Shown here piece by piece: positions 51,834 to 60,200 of a stretch of DNA of 64,000 bases. The notes below the pieces were generated by a model. The model ran no database searches, was not told the DNA's origin, and saw only the letters and a list, made by a program, of their open reading frames with translations. The stretch comes from Luedemannella flava (GTDB taxonomy: Bacteria > Actinomycetota > Actinomycetes > Mycobacteriales > Micromonosporaceae). The DNA is taken from assembly GCF_039528515.1 (NCBI RefSeq), contig NZ_BAAALT010000084.1:22036-86035 (forward strand), in the 5' to 3' direction. Each line of letters starts with the position of its first letter. Within the stretch, counting starts at the first letter, position 1. A program made the position numbers and the translations under genes.

Positions 51834-53096
51834 TCAGCCGTTGGACGCGACACGCTGCGTCGCGTCCGCGTCCTTGTCGGCCTTGGCGGGCCCCGTGGGC
51901 TTGCCGCCGTTCGGCACCCCGGGCACGATGCCGGCCAGGCCCGAGAGCATCTGGCCCAGCTGCGCCGTGACGGCGTCCTTCTGGCGGGTCAGGTCCTCGA
52001 CCTCGCGGCGCGCGGCCGACGTGGTGATCTCGGCCTCGCTGCGCGCGTCGCTGAGCAGCCGGTGCGCCTCGGCACGGGACTCGTTGACGGTCTTCTCCGC
52101 GAGGGCCTTGGCCTTCTCGACGGTGTCGGTCGCGTGCCGCTCGGACTCGACCCGGCGCACCTCGGCGCGCTGCTCGATCTCCTTGGCCCGCTCCTCGGCC
52201 GCGCGGGCGCGACCCTCGGCCTCGCCGACCAGCTTCTGCGTGTTGGCGACGGCGGCGGCGTGGCGCTGCGACTCCTCGCGCTCGGCCTTCTCGCGGCGCT
52301 CGGCCAGCTCCAGCGCCAGGGCCTGCAGGTCCTTGTCGCGCTTCTCCTTGGCCTCGGCGTGCAGCTTGGCGGCCTCGGCGCGCTTCTCCTCGGCGTCGCG
52401 CGCGGCCTTGGCGCGCAGCTGGGTGATCTCGCGCTCGGCGGTCGCCCGCAGCGTCGCGACCTCGCGCTCGACGGTCGCCTTGAGCTCGGCGACCTCGTGC
52501 GCGGTGGCGGTGCGCAGCTGCTTGGTCTCGCGGTCGGCGTCGGCGCGCAGCGTGTCGGCCTCGCGACGGGCCTGCACCCGCATCTCGGCGGCCTCGCGCT
52601 CGGCGGCGGTGCGCAGGTTGCCCGCCTCCCGCTCGGCCGACGCCTTCATGGCGGCCGCCTCGGCGCGCGCCTTGTCGGTGATCTCGCGGGCCTCGAGCCG
52701 GGAACCGGAGAGGATGCCCTCCGACTCCCGCTTCGACTCGCCGCGGTGCTCGTTGGCCTGCTCCTCGGCCAGCCGCAGGATCTGCTCGACCCGGGTGCCG
52801 AGACCGGACAGCGTCGGGCGGCTGTTCTCCTCGAGCTGCTTTGTCTGGTCGGTCAGCTTCTGCTGAGCCGAGCTGAGCGCCTGCTCCGCCTGGCGGGTGC
52901 GGCGCTGCGCCTCGGTGAGCCGCTGCTCGGCCTCGGCCCGTGCCGTCTCCGACTGGGCGAGGGCAGCATTGAGGCGCTGCACGAAATCATCAACCTGGGG
53001 CCGGTCGTAGCCGCGAAGCACGACGGTGAAGTCAGGCTGGGAGTTTGCGTTCTCGAAGAACGTCAGAGACGACTGCTGCTGGGGCATGTGGCACAT
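51834..53096 (-). CDS. DivIVA-like coiled-coil protein (second)
   Basis: Protein of 420 aa with the same plan as its neighbour: FTVVLRGYDRPQVDDFV near residue 23, then a coiled coil with heptads such as AEREAAEMRVQARREADTL to about residue 385, and a Gly/Pro/Lys-rich tail. LGTRVEQILRLAEEQA is also shared with the first copy (LGPRVEQILALAEDQA). ATG 53096 or 53087 could be the start. The upstream 220 bp is AT-richer and carries a dyad, so the gene probably has its own promoter. Likely cytoskeletal role at the cell pole. Confidence 0.8.
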   Translation of the reverse strand: MCHMPQQQSSLTFFENANSQPDFTVVLRGYDRPQVDDFVQRLNAALAQSETARAEAEQRLTEAQRRTRQAEQALSSAQQKLTDQTKQLEENSRPTLSGLGTRVEQILRLAEEQANEHRGESKRESEGILSGSRLEAREITDKARAEAAAMKASAEREAGNLRTAAEREAAEMRVQARREADTLRADADRETKQLRTATAHEVAELKATVEREVATLRATAEREITQLRAKAARDAEEKRAEAAKLHAEAKEKRDKDLQALALELAERREKAEREESQRHAAAVANTQKLVGEAEGRARAAEERAKEIEQRAEVRRVESERHATDTVEKAKALAEKTVNESRAEAHRLLSDARSEAEITTSAARREVEDLTRQKDAVTAQLGQMLSGLAGIVPGVPNGGKPTGPAKADKDADATQRVASNG

Positions 53097-53113
53097 ACTT
53101 GCAGAACCACCCT

Positions 53114-53247
53114 GCCCTTTCGCAAGGGCGTACGGCCATGTCGGGCCTCATGCTCATGGACATGTTGTGCGGGAGCGCCATGATCGGCGCTGAGCGGCCG
53201 TAAAACGCATTATTTTTCCGGCGTGTCGCAAATGCGTAGATACTACG
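53114..53247. promoter_or_regulatory. AT-rich control region with dyads before the DivIVA-like gene
   Basis: Within the 221-bp gap, GCCCTTTCGCAAGGGC at 53114-53129 can form a small hairpin in the leader. CGTAGATACTACG at 53235-53247 is a near-perfect dyad in a stretch of low GC content. These are candidate leader-structure and operator sites; no ORF is supported here. Confidence 0.35.
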
Positions 53248-53317
53248 TGTTAAAGGCGATATTTCCGTAACAATTGCTCGCCGACGTGACAGAGATTTCA
53301 ATTTCGCGCCGGGGCCA

Positions 53318-53743
53318 CTATGCCCCGGCGGGCTGCACCAATTCGATCAACACGCCGCCCGCGTCCTTCGGATGCACAAAGTTGATCAGCGAGCCGCCCG
53401 TGCCCCGCCGCGGCTCGTCGTAGAGCAGGCGCAGCCCGCGTTCCCGCAGCGCGGCGGCGGCCGCCGTCACATCGCGCACCGTGTACGCCACCTGCTGCAC
53501 CCCCGGCCCCGACCGGTCCAGGAACTTCGCGATGGCCGACCCCGGGCCCGTCGGGGCGAGCAGCTGCACCACGCCCCCCTCCGGCCCGACGGCGAGCATC
53601 GCCTCCCGGACCTGCTGCTCGTCGTTGGTCTCCCGGTGCACGCAGCGCATGCCGAAGGTCCGCTCGTAGAAGTCGATCGCCTCGTCCAGATCCGCGACGG
53701 CGATCCCCACGTGGTCGATGCGCAGCAGCCCGATCTCGTCCAT
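53318..53743 (-). CDS. mce: Methylmalonyl-CoA epimerase
   Basis: Vicinal-oxygen-chelate protein of 141 aa that interconverts (R)- and (S)-methylmalonyl-CoA. Metal-site residues are visible in RIDHVGIAV (His), the GPGVQQVAYTV strand (Gln in the usual His place) and ELVQPA (Glu). FVHPKDAGGVLIEL is the family C-terminal signature. It is divergent from the thiolase gene with 54 bp between starts. It belongs to the acyl-CoA module with meaB and the mutase. The Gln in the second metal position deserves checking against other actinobacterial copies. Confidence 0.88.
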   Translation of the reverse strand: MDEIGLLRIDHVGIAVADLDEAIDFYERTFGMRCVHRETNDEQQVREAMLAVGPEGGVVQLLAPTGPGSAIAKFLDRSGPGVQQVAYTVRDVTAAAAALRERGLRLLYDEPRRGTGGSLINFVHPKDAGGVLIELVQPAGA

Positions 53744-53797
53744 GGAGTTAGTCTGGCCCCAAACCAGCGTTAAGGCGCGAGCGACAGGTAGGTCGTC

Positions 53798-54973
53798 ATG
53801 TCCACGGTCATCGTCAACGGGGCCCGGACCCCCATGGGTCGGCTCCTGGGCAACCTCAGCCAACTCTCGTCGACCCAGCTCGGCGCGGCCGCGATCCGGG
53901 CCGCCCTGGCGCGCGCGGGCGTGGCCCCCGACCAGGTCGACCACGTGATCATGGGCCAGGTGCTCCCGGCCGGCGCGGGCCAGATGCCGGCGCGCCAGGC
54001 CGCCGTCGGCGCGGGCATCCCCATGACGGTGCCGGCCATGGGCATCAACAAGGTCTGCCTGTCCGGCCTCACCGCCATCGCGCTCGCCGACCAGCTCATC
54101 CGCGCCGGCGAGGTCGACATCGTGGTGGCCGGCGGCATGGAGTCCATGAGCCAGGCGCCGCACCTGCTGCGCAACCAGCGCGCCGGCCTGAGGTACGGCG
54201 ACGTGACGATGGTCGACCACATGGCGTTCGACGGGCTCACCGACGCGTACGACAAGGTTTCCATGGGCGAGTCGACCGACAGGGTCAACGCCCGCCTCGG
54301 CATCACCCGCGAGGAGCAGGACGCGTTCGGCGCGGCCAGCCACACCAAGGCCGCCGCCGCCCAGAAGAACGGCGTCTTCGCCGACGAGACCGTGCCCGTC
54401 GAGGTGCCGCAGCGGCGCGGCGAGCCGCTCGTCGTCAGCGAGGACGAGGGCGTGCGCGGCGACACCACGTCCGAGATCCTGGCCAGGCTGCGGCCCGCCT
54501 TCGGCGCCGGCGGCACGATCACCGCGGGCACCTCGTCGCCCATCTCCGACGGCGCCGCGGCGGTCGTCGTGATGAGCCGCGAGCGCGCCGAGGCCCTCGG
54601 CCTGACCTGGCTCGCCGAGATCGGCCCGCACGGCAGCGTCGCGGGCCCCGACAACTCGCTGCACAGCCAGCCGTCGCGGGCGATCGAGAAGGCCCTGGCC
54701 AAGGCGGGTGCCACCGCCGCCGACCTCACCCTCGTCGAGATCAACGAGGCGTTCGCGGCCGTCGGCATCCAGTCGACCCGCGACCTCGGCGTCTCGCCCG
54801 ACATTGTCAACGTCAACGGCGGCGCCATCGCGCTGGGCCACCCGATCGGCGCGTCCGGCGCCCGCCTCGTGCTCACCCTCGCCCTCGAGCTGCGCCGTCG
54901 GGGCGGCGGCCTCGGCGCCGCCGCGCTGTGCGGGGGCGGCGGCCAGGGCGACGCGCTGCTGCTCCGCGCATGA
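53798..54973 (+). CDS. Acetyl-CoA C-acetyltransferase (thiolase)
   Basis: Thiolase of 391 aa, the biosynthetic or degradative type that joins or splits acetoacetyl-CoA. The catalytic residues are C87 in INKVCLSG, H348 in GHPIGASGAR and C378 in CGGGGQGD. The N-terminus MSTVIVNGARTPMGR is typical. Its stop overlaps the meaB start (ATGA), so the two are co-translated. With the 3-hydroxybutyryl-CoA dehydrogenases it supports butyryl-CoA level metabolism. Confidence 0.94.
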   Translation: MSTVIVNGARTPMGRLLGNLSQLSSTQLGAAAIRAALARAGVAPDQVDHVIMGQVLPAGAGQMPARQAAVGAGIPMTVPAMGINKVCLSGLTAIALADQLIRAGEVDIVVAGGMESMSQAPHLLRNQRAGLRYGDVTMVDHMAFDGLTDAYDKVSMGESTDRVNARLGITREEQDAFGAASHTKAAAAQKNGVFADETVPVEVPQRRGEPLVVSEDEGVRGDTTSEILARLRPAFGAGGTITAGTSSPISDGAAAVVVMSRERAEALGLTWLAEIGPHGSVAGPDNSLHSQPSRAIEKALAKAGATAADLTLVEINEAFAAVGIQSTRDLGVSPDIVNVNGGAIALGHPIGASGARLVLTLALELRRRGGGLGAAALCGGGGQGDALLLRA

Positions 54974-55947
54974 GTCTTTCGAGTACGTCCGGACTGGTGG
55001 CGGCCGCGCGTGGGGGAGACCCGCGCGCCGTCGCGCGGCTGATCAGTCTCGTGGAGCGGGGCGGCGAGGAGCTGGCCGAGCTGGCCGGGCTGCTCGCCGC
55101 CGACACCGGCCGGGCCGAGGTGATCGGCCTGACCGGCGCCCCGGGCGTGGGCAAGTCCACCACCACGAACGAGCTGGTCCGCGCCCTGCGCGCGGCCGGC
55201 CGGCGGGTGGGCGTGCTCGCCGTCGACCCGTCCAGCCCGTTCACGGGCGGGGCGATCCTCGGCGACCGGGTGCGCATGCAGGACCACGCGACCGACCCCG
55301 GGGTGTTCATCCGCTCCATGTCCAGCCGGGGCCACCTCGGCGGGCTCGCCGCCGCCACACCCATGGCGGTCCGGGTCCTGGAGGCCGCCGGCTGTGAGGT
55401 CGTCCTCGTCGAGACGGTCGGCGTCGGGCAGGCCGAGGTCGAGGTGGCGAGCCTCGCCGACACCACGATCGTGCTGCTCGCGCCCGGCATGGGCGACGCG
55501 ATCCAGGCGGTGAAGGCCGGCATCCTGGAGGTCGCCGACGTCTTCGTCATCAACAAGGCCGACCGGGACGGCGCCGACGCCACCTACCGCGACATCCAGG
55601 GCGCGATCGCGCTCGGCGAGCGCGGGCCCGGCGAGTGGCGCCCGCCCGTGCTGCGTGCCGTCGCGTCCCGGGCCGAGGGCATCGACGACATCCTCGCGGC
55701 GCTCGCCAAGCACCGCGCCTGGCTGATCGAGCACGACGTCCTGGTCGGCCGCCGCCGCGAACGGGCCGAGGTCGAGATCACCCAGGTGGCGCTGGCCCGG
55801 CTGCGGGCGCGGGTGGCCGCGGTCACGGGCGACGCCGCCCTGCCGGCCCTGGCCGCCGATGTCGCGGACGGCGCTCTCGACCCGTACTCGGCGGCAGCGA
55901 AGCTGCTCGCGGCCCTGAACCAGACCGCGGACCCCGACCGCCCCTGA
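54970..55947 (+). CDS. meaB: MeaB-type G-protein chaperone of a B12-dependent acyl-CoA mutase
   Basis: GTPase of 325 aa. It has Walker A GAPGVGKS (56-63), base-recognition NKAD (195-198), and DPSSPFTGGAILGDRVRM, VFIRSMSSRG and VETVGVGQAEVEV, all MeaB/ArgK hallmarks. These proteins load and protect the adenosylcobalamin cofactor of methylmalonyl- or isobutyryl-CoA mutase. It starts within the thiolase stop. The mutase large subunit it probably serves lies 4 kb downstream. Confidence 0.94.
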   Translation: MSLSSTSGLVAAARGGDPRAVARLISLVERGGEELAELAGLLAADTGRAEVIGLTGAPGVGKSTTTNELVRALRAAGRRVGVLAVDPSSPFTGGAILGDRVRMQDHATDPGVFIRSMSSRGHLGGLAAATPMAVRVLEAAGCEVVLVETVGVGQAEVEVASLADTTIVLLAPGMGDAIQAVKAGILEVADVFVINKADRDGADATYRDIQGAIALGERGPGEWRPPVLRAVASRAEGIDDILAALAKHRAWLIEHDVLVGRRRERAEVEITQVALARLRARVAAVTGDAALPALAADVADGALDPYSAAAKLLAALNQTADPDRP

Positions 55948-55952
55948 ACCGG

Positions 55953-56009
55953 CTTTGGCGCCCATAGGCATGGAATGCCGGCCGGAATTCCAGGCCTATG
56001 GCGCCAAAG
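55953..56009 (+). terminator. Long imperfect inverted repeat after meaB
   Basis: Arms of about 28 bases: CTTTGGCGCCCATAGGC on the left and GCCTATGGCGCCAAAG on the right, joined by a GGAATG/CCGG/GGAATT centre with a few mismatches. It begins 5 bases after the meaB stop, so a transcription terminator is the likely role. Confidence 0.6.
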
Positions 56010-56146
56010 CCCGAGATCCGACCGGTGACGGGGCTTTCGCGGTGTCCCGTTACGGACCCGGGGTTGGCAGACCGGGGCTGGGCGGCGAAGATGGCGCGGG
56101 TGGCGGACGGGGCCTCCGGCCCGCCGCGTCGGGGAGGACGCACAAA

Positions 56147-56797
56147 GTGAGCGAGACCTTGGTGGTCGACCGGGTGACGGTCGCCTATGACAAGCACGTG
56201 GTGCTGCGGGACGTGTCCATCGCCGTCCAGCCGGGCACGGTGCTCGCCGTGACCGGGCCGTCGGGCGCCGGCAAGACCACGCTGCTGTGGGCCATGGCCG
56301 GGCTGGTCAAGCCCGCCGAGGGCGCGGTGAGCGTGAACGGCGCCCCGCTGCGCGACCGCGACCAGGCCGTCGCGGCCGAGGTGGTGCTCGTGCCGCAGGA
56401 CAACGGTCTCGCGCCGATCCTCACCGCGCAGGAGAACATCCAGGTCGCCCTCGTCGCGAACGGGATCTCGCCGGCCGAGGCGCGCCGGCGCACCGTCGAC
56501 ACCCTCGAGTCGGTCGGCCTCGCCGAGCAGGCCGACCAGCTGGTCGAGGAGCTCTCCGGCGGTCAGCAGCAGCGCACCGCGGTGGCCCGCGGGCTCGCGC
56601 TGCGCGGCCGCGTGCTGCTCGCCGACGAGGTCACCAGCGAGCTGGACGCGCAGAACCGCCAGCGCGTCATCGACCTGCTGCGCGCCGAGGCGGAGCGCGG
56701 CGCCGCCGTGGTCTTCGCCACCCACGACCCCGAGGCCGCGGCCCTGTGCGACCGCGAGCTGCACCTGCTCGACGGCACCGCCGAATACCTGCGCTAG
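56147..56797 (+). CDS. LolD/MacB-type ABC ATPase
   Basis: Stand-alone ATPase of 216 aa. It has Walker A GPSGAGKTT, signature LSGGQQQRTAVA and H-loop ATHDPEAAALC. Walker B reads VLLADEVTSELD; the usual DEP is DEV, with the catalytic Glu kept. The GTG follows GGAGG. No permease gene adjoins it. An FtsX-like permease begins at 62030, which may be its partner, or the partner lies outside the window. It is followed 9 bases later by the Asp23 gene. Confidence 0.85.
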   Translation: MSETLVVDRVTVAYDKHVVLRDVSIAVQPGTVLAVTGPSGAGKTTLLWAMAGLVKPAEGAVSVNGAPLRDRDQAVAAEVVLVPQDNGLAPILTAQENIQVALVANGISPAEARRRTVDTLESVGLAEQADQLVEELSGGQQQRTAVARGLALRGRVLLADEVTSELDAQNRQRVIDLLRAEAERGAAVVFATHDPEAAALCDRELHLLDGTAEYLR

Positions 56798-56806
56798 GAG
56801 ACCCCC

Positions 56807-57415
56807 ATGAGCGAGACCGAGACCGCCCCCGCCCCCGTCGAGGTCGTCGACGGCGCCCAGCAGACCGCCACGGAGTACGCCGACCGGGCCCGGGAGACCG
56901 CCACGCACGTCGCCGAGCGGGTGGGCGAGACGGCCGAGCGCGTCAGCGCCGCCACCGGCCGGATCGCGTCCGACCTGGTCGAGCGCATGCGCAACAACGC
57001 CGAGCTGGCCGCCGACCGGGGCACCACCACGATCGCCAACGAGGTCGTCGAGAAGATCGCCGCGATCGCGGCGCGCGAGGTGCCCGGCGTCTACGACCTT
57101 GGTGGGGACGTGGCCCGCCTGTTCGCCTCCGTCAAGGAGCGCATCGGGCTCGGCAGGGACGGCGGCGAGTCCGCCGACCAGGGCGTGAAGGTGCGCCTCG
57201 ACGGCCGCCAGGCCGCGGTCACCATCACCCTCGTCATCGAGTACGGGTTCGTTGTGCACTCCGTGACCGACGCGGTGCGCACCAAGGTGATCGGCGCGGT
57301 CGAGAACCTGCTCGGCCTCGAGGTCACCACCTGCGACATCGTCGTCGACGACGTGCACGTGCCCGACAGTGGGCCGGTCGGCGACGACGAGGCCCGGGCC
57401 GCCGACTACCGGTAG
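56807..57415 (+). CDS. Asp23/Gls24 family envelope stress protein
   Basis: Protein of 202 aa. The first 75 residues are a helical, Ala/Glu/Arg-rich segment (ETATHVAERVGETAERVSAA) of the kind that can line the membrane. The Asp23 domain follows: VEKIAAIAAREVPGVYDLGG, VTITLVIEYGFVVHSVTDAV and GLEVTTCDIVVDDVHV. ATG 56807 has AGGAG upstream. The 3' end overlaps the convergent gene by 10 bases. Members affect envelope homeostasis; details here are unknown. Confidence 0.87.
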   Translation: MSETETAPAPVEVVDGAQQTATEYADRARETATHVAERVGETAERVSAATGRIASDLVERMRNNAELAADRGTTTIANEVVEKIAAIAAREVPGVYDLGGDVARLFASVKERIGLGRDGGESADQGVKVRLDGRQAAVTITLVIEYGFVVHSVTDAVRTKVIGAVENLLGLEVTTCDIVVDDVHVPDSGPVGDDEARAADYR

Positions 57416-58548
57416 GGGTGCTGGTGGGTCAGCGTTGACGTAGCGCACGGGTCGCACCACCCGACGTACGTCAGGCCGCCCGTGTCCTCCAGGCAGCCCC
57501 AGTCGAGCTGGGCCAGCGCCGTGGTGAGCCGACCGCACGTCGGGCACGGCGCGTAGTCCGGCCGTTCGATCCACGTCGGCTCGCCGCCGAGGCGGTTCAG
57601 GTTCTGGGTGTCGTTGGCCAGGCCCCAGTCCTGCACGGCCCAGCGCGGCCCGAGCGCGGCGAGCCGCACGGTGACCGCGGGGCGTTCCTCTTTGGACTGG
57701 AACGCGACCGCGTCCGTCGGGTTGCTCACCAGCGTCGGCCGGCCCGCGTCGTCGTGCCGGTACGCCGAGCGTTCGCTGCCCGTGCACGCGCGGCAGTAGG
57801 CGATGTCGACGCGGGCGCGACTCGTCACGCCGAGACCGGCCGGGACCGGGTCGAGCAGCAGCAGGCGGCGCATCGGGGCGGCACACAGCCGGCAGATCGC
57901 GTCGCTGAGGCCGCCGTGGGTGACCGTCGGCAGGCCTGGATCGGCGCCGGCCGCCCAGGTGGGGTGCCAGCGGGTCAGCCAGGGCGCCCGGGGCCGGGCC
58001 TGCGCGGGCGCCTCGAAGAGCAGGTGGTAGCAGGCCGGCGGGACCAGCGACCGCACCCCGTCGCCGTCGCGCCGCGCGCCGGCGGCCGCGAGCCACGCGT
58101 CGACCTCGGGTTCGGCACTGTCCGCCAGCGCCGCCCACGCCGCCGGCTGGCGCGACTCGGCCAGGCAGCGGCCGGCCAGCTCGTGCGCGTACCCGCGTCC
58201 TGGTGTCCGGAGCGCGGCGGCGAGCCGGTCGATCTCGGTCGCGTCGGCGCCGCGCCACCAGCGTGGCTCGATGTCGAGGTCGTTGTCCACCCGCATGGCC
58301 CACAGGTAGGCCAGGTGGGGTGTCAGGGCCGTGGGTCGCTGCAGGGCCGCCTCGTCCACCAGGGAGTACGACCGGCCGGTCGTCATGATGTCGTGGATGA
58401 CGCCGTCCAGCGCCTCGGGCGGCAGCAGCGACACCGCGCACGCCCGGACGAGATCGTGCATCCGGTCGTCGAGCACGAGGGCACGCAGCGCGTCGGGCGG
58501 GGTGGACCGGAGCCGCTCGAACTGCTCCTCGATCGACACGGCAGACAT
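57406..58548 (-). CDS. Uncharacterised protein with CxxC motifs
   Basis: Protein of 380 aa. The first half is helical. The second half has several Cys pairs (ICRLCAAPM, AYCRACTG, PCPTCGRL, GWCDPCA), which suggests one or two zinc sites. NRLGGEPTWIERPDYAPCPTCG resembles the DUF1963/YwqG pattern, but the match is partial. It is convergent with and overlaps the Asp23 gene by 10 bases. No function can be stated. Confidence 0.65.
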   Translation of the reverse strand: MSAVSIEEQFERLRSTPPDALRALVLDDRMHDLVRACAVSLLPPEALDGVIHDIMTTGRSYSLVDEAALQRPTALTPHLAYLWAMRVDNDLDIEPRWWRGADATEIDRLAAALRTPGRGYAHELAGRCLAESRQPAAWAALADSAEPEVDAWLAAAGARRDGDGVRSLVPPACYHLLFEAPAQARPRAPWLTRWHPTWAAGADPGLPTVTHGGLSDAICRLCAAPMRRLLLLDPVPAGLGVTSRARVDIAYCRACTGSERSAYRHDDAGRPTLVSNPTDAVAFQSKEERPAVTVRLAALGPRWAVQDWGLANDTQNLNRLGGEPTWIERPDYAPCPTCGRLTTALAQLDWGCLEDTGGLTYVGWCDPCATSTLTHQHPYR

Positions 58549-58583
58549 TGTGCGGGTACGCGCCGATCCCCGCGAGCCCGGGG

Positions 58584-58614
58584 CCGGGTGGGGCGGCCGC
58601 GCCGCCCCACCCGG
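58584..58614 (-). terminator. Strong GC hairpin after the cyclophilin gene
   Basis: Two perfect 14-base arms (CCGGGTGGGGCGGC and its complement) enclose a 3-base CGC loop. It starts 7 bases downstream of the cyclophilin stop on the minus strand and lies before the next gene start. There is no T-run. Confidence 0.65.
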
Positions 58615-58620
58615 CGCGGA

Positions 58621-59685
58621 TCAGCCCAGGTTGACCGTGACCTTGATGATGCTGAAGCCCTGCACCGGGGGGCCGTCCGGCACGTTGTTGTTACCCCGGG
58701 CGGCGATGTGGTCGATGATGTCCATGCCCTTGGTGACCACGCCGAACGGTGTGTACGCGTTGGCGAGCTGCCCGTCCTTGAAGTTGATGAAGAACTGGCT
58801 GCCGTTGGTGTTCGGGCCGCGGTTGGCCATCGCCACCACGCCGCGCTCGTATACCTGGTCGGCCTGCGCGTCGAGGTTCTCGTCGCCGTACTCGTAGGTG
58901 GGGCCGCCGCCGCCCGAGGCGGTCGGATCGCCGCACTGCAGGATGCCGATGGACTCCTGCAGGCCGGTGAGCCGGTGGCAGGTCGATTCGTTGTAGAACT
59001 TCTTGTCGCTCAGGTACTTCATGCTCCACGCGGTGCACGGCGTGCGCGCCAGGTTCATCGCGATCTCGATGTTGCCGAGCGTCGTCTCGACGACCATGGT
59101 GCCGGTGCCCTTGCGCGGCTCGCCCTTCGGCGGCTTGCCGATGTTCTTGTGGTACTCGCTGGGCGCGTCCGTCCACGCGCACGCGGCCGCAGGGGTGGCC
59201 GGGTCGCTGGTGTCGAGGGCGGCGACGGGGCCGCTGGGCACCTGGGCCGCGGGGGCGCTGGTGGCGGCGGCGGGCGGCGCGGCGTTGTTCGTCGCCGGGG
59301 TGTCCTCAGCGGAGCCCAGGCTGGTCAGGCCCCAGATGCCCAGGGCGAGCACGACGACCGCGACGATGGCGCCGACGATGGCCGGCGCGGCCGAACTGCT
59401 CCGCTCGGCGACAACGGGGGAGTCCTCGTCCTCGTCGTCTTCGTCCGTGTCGGTCTCGTCGGCATCCGAGGTGTCGTCGTCCGCTTCGATCTCGTCGTCA
59501 TCAATCGCGGCGTCGGGCTTGGTGGCGTCGGACTTGGTGGCGTCGGGTTGGGTGGCGTCGTCCGTGTCGGCCGGGTCGGTGGGCCGGTCGGCCTCGGGCT
59601 CGTCCGTCGCGGCGGCCTCGGCCGCCTCGGTCGGCTTGTCCGGCTCGTCGGGCGTGGGCGCTGCGGGCGGAGGGGTCTCAGTCAC
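58621..59685 (-). CDS. Membrane-anchored cyclophilin-type peptidyl-prolyl isomerase
   Basis: Protein of 354 aa. Residues 1-95 are acidic and repetitive (blocks of Asp, Thr and Pro such as ATKSDATKPDA, then EDDEDEDSP). One helix at about 101-123 (IVGAIVAVVVLALGIWGL) anchors it, and the cyclophilin domain covers about 185-354 outside the membrane. FYNESTCHRLT, GPTYEYGDENL, GVVAMANRGPNTNGSQFFI and TPFGVVTKGMDI fit the fold. It probably speeds proline isomerisation in secreted proteins. The acidic, low-complexity front faces the cytoplasm. Confidence 0.92.
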   Translation of the reverse strand: MTETPPPAAPTPDEPDKPTEAAEAAATDEPEADRPTDPADTDDATQPDATKSDATKPDAAIDDDEIEADDDTSDADETDTDEDDEDEDSPVVAERSSSAAPAIVGAIVAVVVLALGIWGLTSLGSAEDTPATNNAAPPAAATSAPAAQVPSGPVAALDTSDPATPAAACAWTDAPSEYHKNIGKPPKGEPRKGTGTMVVETTLGNIEIAMNLARTPCTAWSMKYLSDKKFYNESTCHRLTGLQESIGILQCGDPTASGGGGPTYEYGDENLDAQADQVYERGVVAMANRGPNTNGSQFFINFKDGQLANAYTPFGVVTKGMDIIDHIAARGNNNVPDGPPVQGFSIIKVTVNLG

Positions 59686-59765
59686 GGTCGTCGAGAGTAC
59701 AACCGGACCTTTCTCTATGCACGAACCGCCGAATCTTTCACGATCTTGGTCCGGGCCTGCGGCGG

Positions 59766-60059
59766 GTCCGCCAGATGTGCACCTTTGGTGGGGCGGCGGC
59801 GCGCCGGTCTAGCCAAGAGCGCACATCTGGCAGGCCCGACCGCGTTCCACCTCGCCAGAAGCTCACACTTGGCGGAACTGGCGGCTCCGGACCTCGCCAA
59901 GTGTGCGCTTGTGGCGGGGCGGGCGGCGTCGGGCCTCGCCAACTGTGCGCTTTGGGGCAGGGACGTGCGTGGTCGCCCGCCAGGGGTCGCGTTTGGCGGG
60001 ACGGGTCGCGCGGTGGTCCGCCAAGGGGTCGCGTTTGGCGGGAGGGTGTCCCGGCGTTC
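59766..60059. repeat. Tandem array of seven ~42-bp units, each with a dyad
   Basis: Units begin at 59766, 59808, 59850, 59892, 59934, 59976 and about 60017. Each holds CGCCA(A/G) then 9-11 variable bases (often GTGCGC) then (T)TGGCGG, so each is an inverted repeat within a direct repeat. Examples are CGCCAAGTGTGCGCTTGTGG in the fourth unit and CGCCAAGGGGTCGCGTTTGG in the last. The units differ at many positions, so the array is old or selected. It occupies most of the 515-bp gap between the cyclophilin and mutase genes. Because 42 is divisible by 3, long frames stay open across it, but none looks like a real gene. The flanks (59686-59765 and 60060-60200) contain nothing else recognisable except the mutase ribosome site. 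Confidence 0.85.
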
Positions 60060-60200
60060 GTGGCGCGGTCGCCGCGGGTGGGTCGGCGAGCCCGTATCGG
60101 CGCGCAGAAGTTGCCCCCGACGCGCGAGGCGGGCAGGTTCCTTAGCAATCGTTAAGGTGGCGGCATAGGATCGGAGCACCATCGAGCGCGGAGGCACGTC

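Noticed and set aside
55823..58441. Minus-strand open frame of 872 codons
   Set aside because: It runs antisense to the ABC ATPase and Asp23 genes and in another frame of the 57406-58548 gene; its translation is Arg/Gly/Ala-rich with no domain.
59389..59685. Tandem repeat in the cyclophilin gene
   Set aside because: Short Asp/Thr/Pro-coding repeats are explained by the low-complexity acidic segment of the protein.
59766..60059. CRISPR array
   Set aside because: Repeats are directly contiguous with no unique spacers, units vary throughout, and no cas gene is nearby.
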